NCBI GenBank assembly: GCA_944474755.1
Contig: OX104117.1
Span: 40,689,222 to 40,753,221, forward strand
Direction of reading: 5' to 3'
Source of the DNA: Limnoperna fortunei
Lineage: Eukaryota; Mollusca; Bivalvia; Mytilida; Modiolidae
Length of the DNA stretch: 64,000 nt
Made by a program: the position numbers and the translations under genes
Part shown: positions 36,601 through 42,600 of the stretch, in pieces
Numbering within the stretch: the first letter of the stretch is position 1
Layout: every line of letters starts with the position of its first letter
The notes under the pieces: generated by a model
The model's database searches: none
What the model was told of the DNA's origin: nothing
What the model saw: the letters and a program-made list of their open reading frames with translations, nothing else

Positions 36601-39600
36601 ACTTTAGCTACAAAATAATTCCCTCTTAATGCAAAATAACAATTTTAATGGGGTTTTTTAACCTGACATGGGGCCAAGTTTACAACACACAACAGATATA
36701 AATTAACAACCAGTTTAACATAAAAGGTGCTGGAATGAGATTGAATCATATTAGAGTCACTATCAGTTCAATAGATAAACAATAGTACCCACCTAGACCC
36801 TAGCCATGTTATTCTTGCACTTTATTCTGTTGAGTAACAAGTTAGATGAACTCTTATTCATAACAGATTATACAGTATAGACAGAAGAAGACAAGATTTA
36901 ATGATGCATATACACATGACATTAATTTAAAAAGTATACCTGTACTAATTTTCCACCTATGGTAAGTGTTTCATCATCTTTTAGTTCTAATAAATCTTTA
37001 GACTTGTAGCCTGTACCTTTACCAATTCTACACAACAAAAGCATTTAAATAATATTTCTTCAACATTAAATTTAATTTAACACCATATATAAATCTTTTT
37101 GGAAAGCATAAACAACTAGATATAAGATAGCATCTATCTCTGTGGGCCCTATATATAGGTTGGGATTAGAAAATTGTAAGAAGAGATTGATGTTAACATT
37201 AGCCTTGAAATACTGTAAACATATTTATCATCAAAAGTCTACTTCAAAATAGAACAATGGTAAAGCTTGGACATGGATTTGTCATTCATTAAGCAATAAT
37301 GTGACCTAGAGGTTAAAGTTCATGGTAAAAGGTCACCTTTTAATACATGTAAAATATTAAAAGGCTTCCTCATAAGAGAAAAAAGTTATAATTTTGCAGG
37401 ATTTAAACAAGAGAATGTAATTCTTTACATGGTACAGAATTTCCTAAGACACTCACTCTTTGCCTTCCATGTCAAGTAATGTTACACTTCGTCCTGATGT
37501 AATCAGTATAGCTAAACAAAAAAAAAGATATATTTATACAACAAAACAGGAGATATATTTATACAACAAAACAGGAGATATATTTATACAACAAAACAGG
37601 AGATATATTTATACAACAAAACAGGAGATATATTTATACAACAAAACAGGAGATATATTTATACAACAAAACAGGAGATATATTTATACAACAAAACAGG
37701 AGATATATTTATACAACAAAACAGGAGATATATTTATACAACAAAACAGGAGATATATTTATACAACAAAACAGGAGATATATTTATACAACAAAACAGG
37801 TTTTTTTTCCGGCATCTTTCTGACTGTATTATACATGCTCTGTAGCCTATAAGGCTGACACAAAATGAATGAAGATAGTGAGTGATTAACACTATGTCTA
37901 TAGAATGTATATGGTAAGAACACCTTGTAGAGTGACAGTATGTGATTTTAGCACAATGGCCAAGTGTTTGAATATGTTTTTACACCACATCAAGTTACTA
38001 TAGGTATACATATCATTGCATATTATGGAGGAGTGACTATATATGGTTTAACACAATGCTGAGTTACCTTATATGATTTAAAACCCAGGTATAGTGTACA
38101 TGATATTAACAAAGAATATGGTTGAATGCCTGTGATAACTAAACAATAGGTAGCTTACATGTTATTGTTGCCCGTTTGTTTGAATGTGATTAAAAGGCAT
38201 TTTGAGAATCTGACCACTGGGTTTTATTGAGGTCAGAATACCAGAGAAAACCCAGATCTTCACCTGGAAAACTACAAACATTGTCAATTAAGGTTGGACT
38301 TGTCTGTCATAGTTGATCTTGCAACCTCAGTGTCCATGATGAACAGTATATGATGACTAATAACTGTAACCACTTTGCCACAGAGGCAGCTTTTATAAAT
38401 ATATACAGGAAACATTTCAACAAATTGGATTTTTATAGCTAGAATAGACTGTCAGCTTTCATTTATGTCACACAAGTGTGGACACAGAAAAATGTCTCGC
38501 CTGCATTCCGCATCAGTAACGAAAATAAATTTCGTCATAAGCATTATGTAAATAGCATTAAATATCAGCAGCGGCCTGTATACCAAATATTGTCACCATA
38601 CCATGCATAGTTACAGAGGAACTGTCTTAATACAAAAACTTTAACGTAGTCACTGGACCGCGAAGTTGAGGTCAAGGTCAGGTGACACCTACCAGACAGT
38701 CATGTACTATTCATCAGCAACCTATATACCAAATATTGTCATCCTACCATGCATGGTTACAGGGGAACAGCCGTAACCCCAAAACTTTAACATAGTCACT
38801 GGACCGTGAGATTGAGGTCAAGGTCAATTGACACCTACCAGACAGTCATGTACTAGTCATATACATAATATTGTCATCCTACCATGCGTGGTTACAGAGG
38901 AACTGTTGTAACCCAAAAACTTTAACGTAGTTGCTGGACCGTGAAATTGAGGTCGCCTGCATTCCGCATCAGTAACGAAAATAAATTTCGTCATAAGCAT
39001 TATGTAAATAGCATTAAATATCAGCAGCAACCTATATACCGAATATTGTCAACCTACCATGCGTGGTAACAGAGGAACTGCCGTAACCCAAAAACTTTAA
39101 TGTAGTCACTGGACCGTGAAATTGAGGTCAAGGTCAGGTGACACCTACCAGACAGTCATGTACTAGTCATCAGCAACCTATATACCAAATATTGTCATCC
39201 TACCATGCGTGGTTACAGAGGAACTGTTGTAACCCAAAAACTTCAACGTAGTCGCTGGACCGTGAAATTGAGGTCAAGGTCAGGTGACACCTACCAGACA
39301 GTCATGTACTAGTCATCAGCAACCTATACACCAAATATTGTCATCCTACCATGCGTAGTTACAGAGGGACTGCCGTAACCCAAAAACTTAAACGCAGTTG
39401 CTGGACCGTGAAATTGAGGTCAAGGTCAGGTGACAGGTGACTGGCTGGCAAGTACTCATCATATGCTACCTCTGTACCAAATTTTATGGACCTAGGGCTT
39501 GGGCTTACAAATATATGAAGCAAGATGTCAAGTGTTTACGCCGCCACCGCCGGATTCCCATACATATGTCTTGCCTCCAGCGACTGTCGTCGCAGGCGAG

Positions 39601-42600
39601 ACAAAAATAGAGAAACATTGCTCTGAAGGAGGAAATTACGATTAAACCAATTTGTATATGTTGTAAATGAGTCTTCCAATTTTCAATACTTTATTCAATT
39701 TAAGTAAATCAATATATTTTTTAATTATAAATTTGGTTACTACATTATAGAATACATACCATCTCCTTCCCATTTCTTGTGCTGAAATATAAATCCAGAA
39801 TAAATTAATTACAATGTGCAGGGCTCACCACACTGGGCGAAGTGGGCGACAAAGTCGCCCTACTAGGCCCTAAGGCGCCTCAAAAGCGAAGTCGAAGTCG
39901 CCCTGTCATCTCCCTGAAGTCGCCAGATGGTTCACATAAGATACTTGTAAATCTGGTCCAAATACTTCACCCTGACTACCAATTTATCAGTAAATGTGTA
40001 ATTCCAATAAAAAACGGCAAACAATATGCATATTTAACATATTTTCAAACGATTTACGTCTTTCAAATGTATTACGCGCCATTTGTTTATTTACCGGATG
40101 CAACTAAATACTGGAAGTGAACAACGAAGAAAAGTAATGTACAACGGCCCATAATGAAAAATGGTAATATTTTTGATAAAGAAACACTTTTAATTAGTTT
40201 CAAACTTCAGTTCTTTCACAGAGTATTGTACTTTAACAATTTTCTTTGATAAGTATTTGAGTTTCACTTGAAAGAATAAAGATGTATAGTAATTATTGAC
40301 ATAATGATAAGTTCTGTAGATGGGTGTCCCATGAAGCAATTTGGATCAGTACAACTTTGATTAATGATAAAGGTTATGTGCTGTTTGATATTGCATACCA
40401 TGAATAATAATGAAAAAAAAAAGAAAGAAAAAAAACTGCTGAATCTAAGTGTGTTATGGTTTTAAAACACAAGAGAAACAATCCTGGAAATTGATGTAAA
40501 TAGTGAAAAATGTATGTAACTACTGCGAAATTAATTATTTGTACAGTCCCCCTGACTTCTCCCTAGTGTCTCCTGAAGTCTCCCTATCAGGGCCTGACTT
40601 CTCCCTGTTTGGCTGCCAGGGAGAAGTCACTTCTCCCTACTTTTTTAGAGTGTGGTGACCCCTGAATGTGAAACATTATTGCAAGGATTAAATAACAATA
40701 TCCATACATCTCAGATCCTAGATTGAAAGCCATCTTATCATCTATCATACACATACTTTGGAAATGAGCAGTCTTATAAGATTCTAAACCGTAAATGTTT
40801 CAGTAATTTATCAGTATAGAAACTTTCAGGTTGTTAAATATGTTCAAAGACCTTTGAAATTATTTTCTGAGATATAAAACCAAATTAACTTATTTGATTC
40901 AAATGAATAGTAAATAAGAAATGCATTTATTGTTTAAAAACATCATACTGTCTGACACTGTATTGCAATTCTGATGACTTTTCGTATAGTCATAAGAAAA
41001 TAAATAGCCATTTGCCAAAATATTTCTATTGCAATTTATTTTTTGTTTGTATGAATTGGGTTTTATGCTATTTTTAGCAACTGTAGAGTCCAACATTGCA
41101 TCCAGAATTTATCGGTGGTGATGAAAGTGATTCCTGAAAGAAATCAGACACTATTTCGAAATAAATAGAACATTTATGGAAATTTTATAATAATTTCTGT
41201 CATTATTAACTCTTAATTTCCATATCATTTAAAATAATAATTAAAGTTTTTAATAACTTATATTATATTATAACTTTAATTTATTAATGGTTAAAAAAAA
41301 TTTTTTTCTCATAAATGAGTTTGGTATTGGCAAAAATAATGAAAAAGAACCTTTTTAACAGGGGAGGTAATTTTGACCAAAAATTACAATTTTTTAGCAA
41401 TTTTGACCAGTTTTTTATCAATTGACAAAATTTAAATCAGAAACCCCCATTTTACTTTCCATCACTAAAATGTATACTAATTGCATGACATTATCCAAAA
41501 AATTCAGAAAATTTCATTGGACAGAATTTTTGTAATCTTTTATTTTAGGGCTTTTTTTTTCTCTACTCAGTAAAATCTATTTGAAAATTTTAAATTTCAG
41601 TGCTCAACCTCTCGAAAATAAGATCTGAAGCCCCTATTTTTTATTTTGAATTATGATAACATGTATAAAAACTAACTATATGGCGAATTTAAAGAAAATT
41701 CATTGACAAATTATTTTCAGTAAAAGTGATCTGCATCCCTTTTAATATACATTCTCAAAACACAAAACAACATTAAAAAATATCAAATTCTTAAGTTTAA
41801 CACAATATAATTTAATTAGTCAATCCAGTCTACTAATGGCAGTACACCTGTATAAAATTAGCCTATTTGTAATGAACTATTACCTTTTTACTAGAATTCT
41901 TACACCACATAACACTAAGATATCTGTTATTCTCAGCAGGAAGCTCTCCTGAAATACCAGAACTAGGCTTTACTTTAATTTATGAATATTAGCAGTACAT
42001 GTAAATAATTATTGTCATGTCAACATGCATCTGAAAAATGTAGATCATATAATTTTGCTACATACACTTCAAAGTCATTCAACATGCAAACTTGAAATAT
42101 ATTTACAATGCCATTATATACCATTCAGTACAATATTTATAAAAAAAAATGAAAAATTTATAACAGTAAACTATTATGTATTGTCAATCATTTCCTGTTT
42201 CAGATCTTCATTCTTTTGTCAAGAAGAATTATTTACCTTTAATTTATCATTTCCTGTTGGGGAAACAAAGTTTATGTACTGGATAAAAACCATTCAAAAT
42301 AAACAACACTGAATTAGTATACTAAAACCAAATTTTTTTCTGCTTTTCTCTGGAAGGGTAAGCATTCTTAATCTTTAGACATCAGATTGTTTTTTTGTGT
42401 GTTTGCATGTATCTTGGCATCCAGTTTTTATAGTGGGAAGAAGTCAGAGTGCCTGAGAAAACATCAGACCTTTTGTAGGAAATCTGGCATTCCTTTTCTG
42501 TCATGATTGGAGTAGTACTCCATGCATACATTTAGACTTGAACCCACAACTTAAGTGTTGACAGGCATGTGATTAATAGTAGACTAACTACTTCAATCAC

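Noticed and set aside
37460..37852. 130-codon plus-strand ORF rich in [14 protein letters not shown]
   Set aside because: It is the translation of a 25-bp repeat whose three frames are all open, overlapping a RAD54B exon on the other strand.
39842..40120. 92-codon ORF beginning [11 protein letters not shown]
   Set aside because: Composed of the subterminal repeats of the hAT-like MITE.
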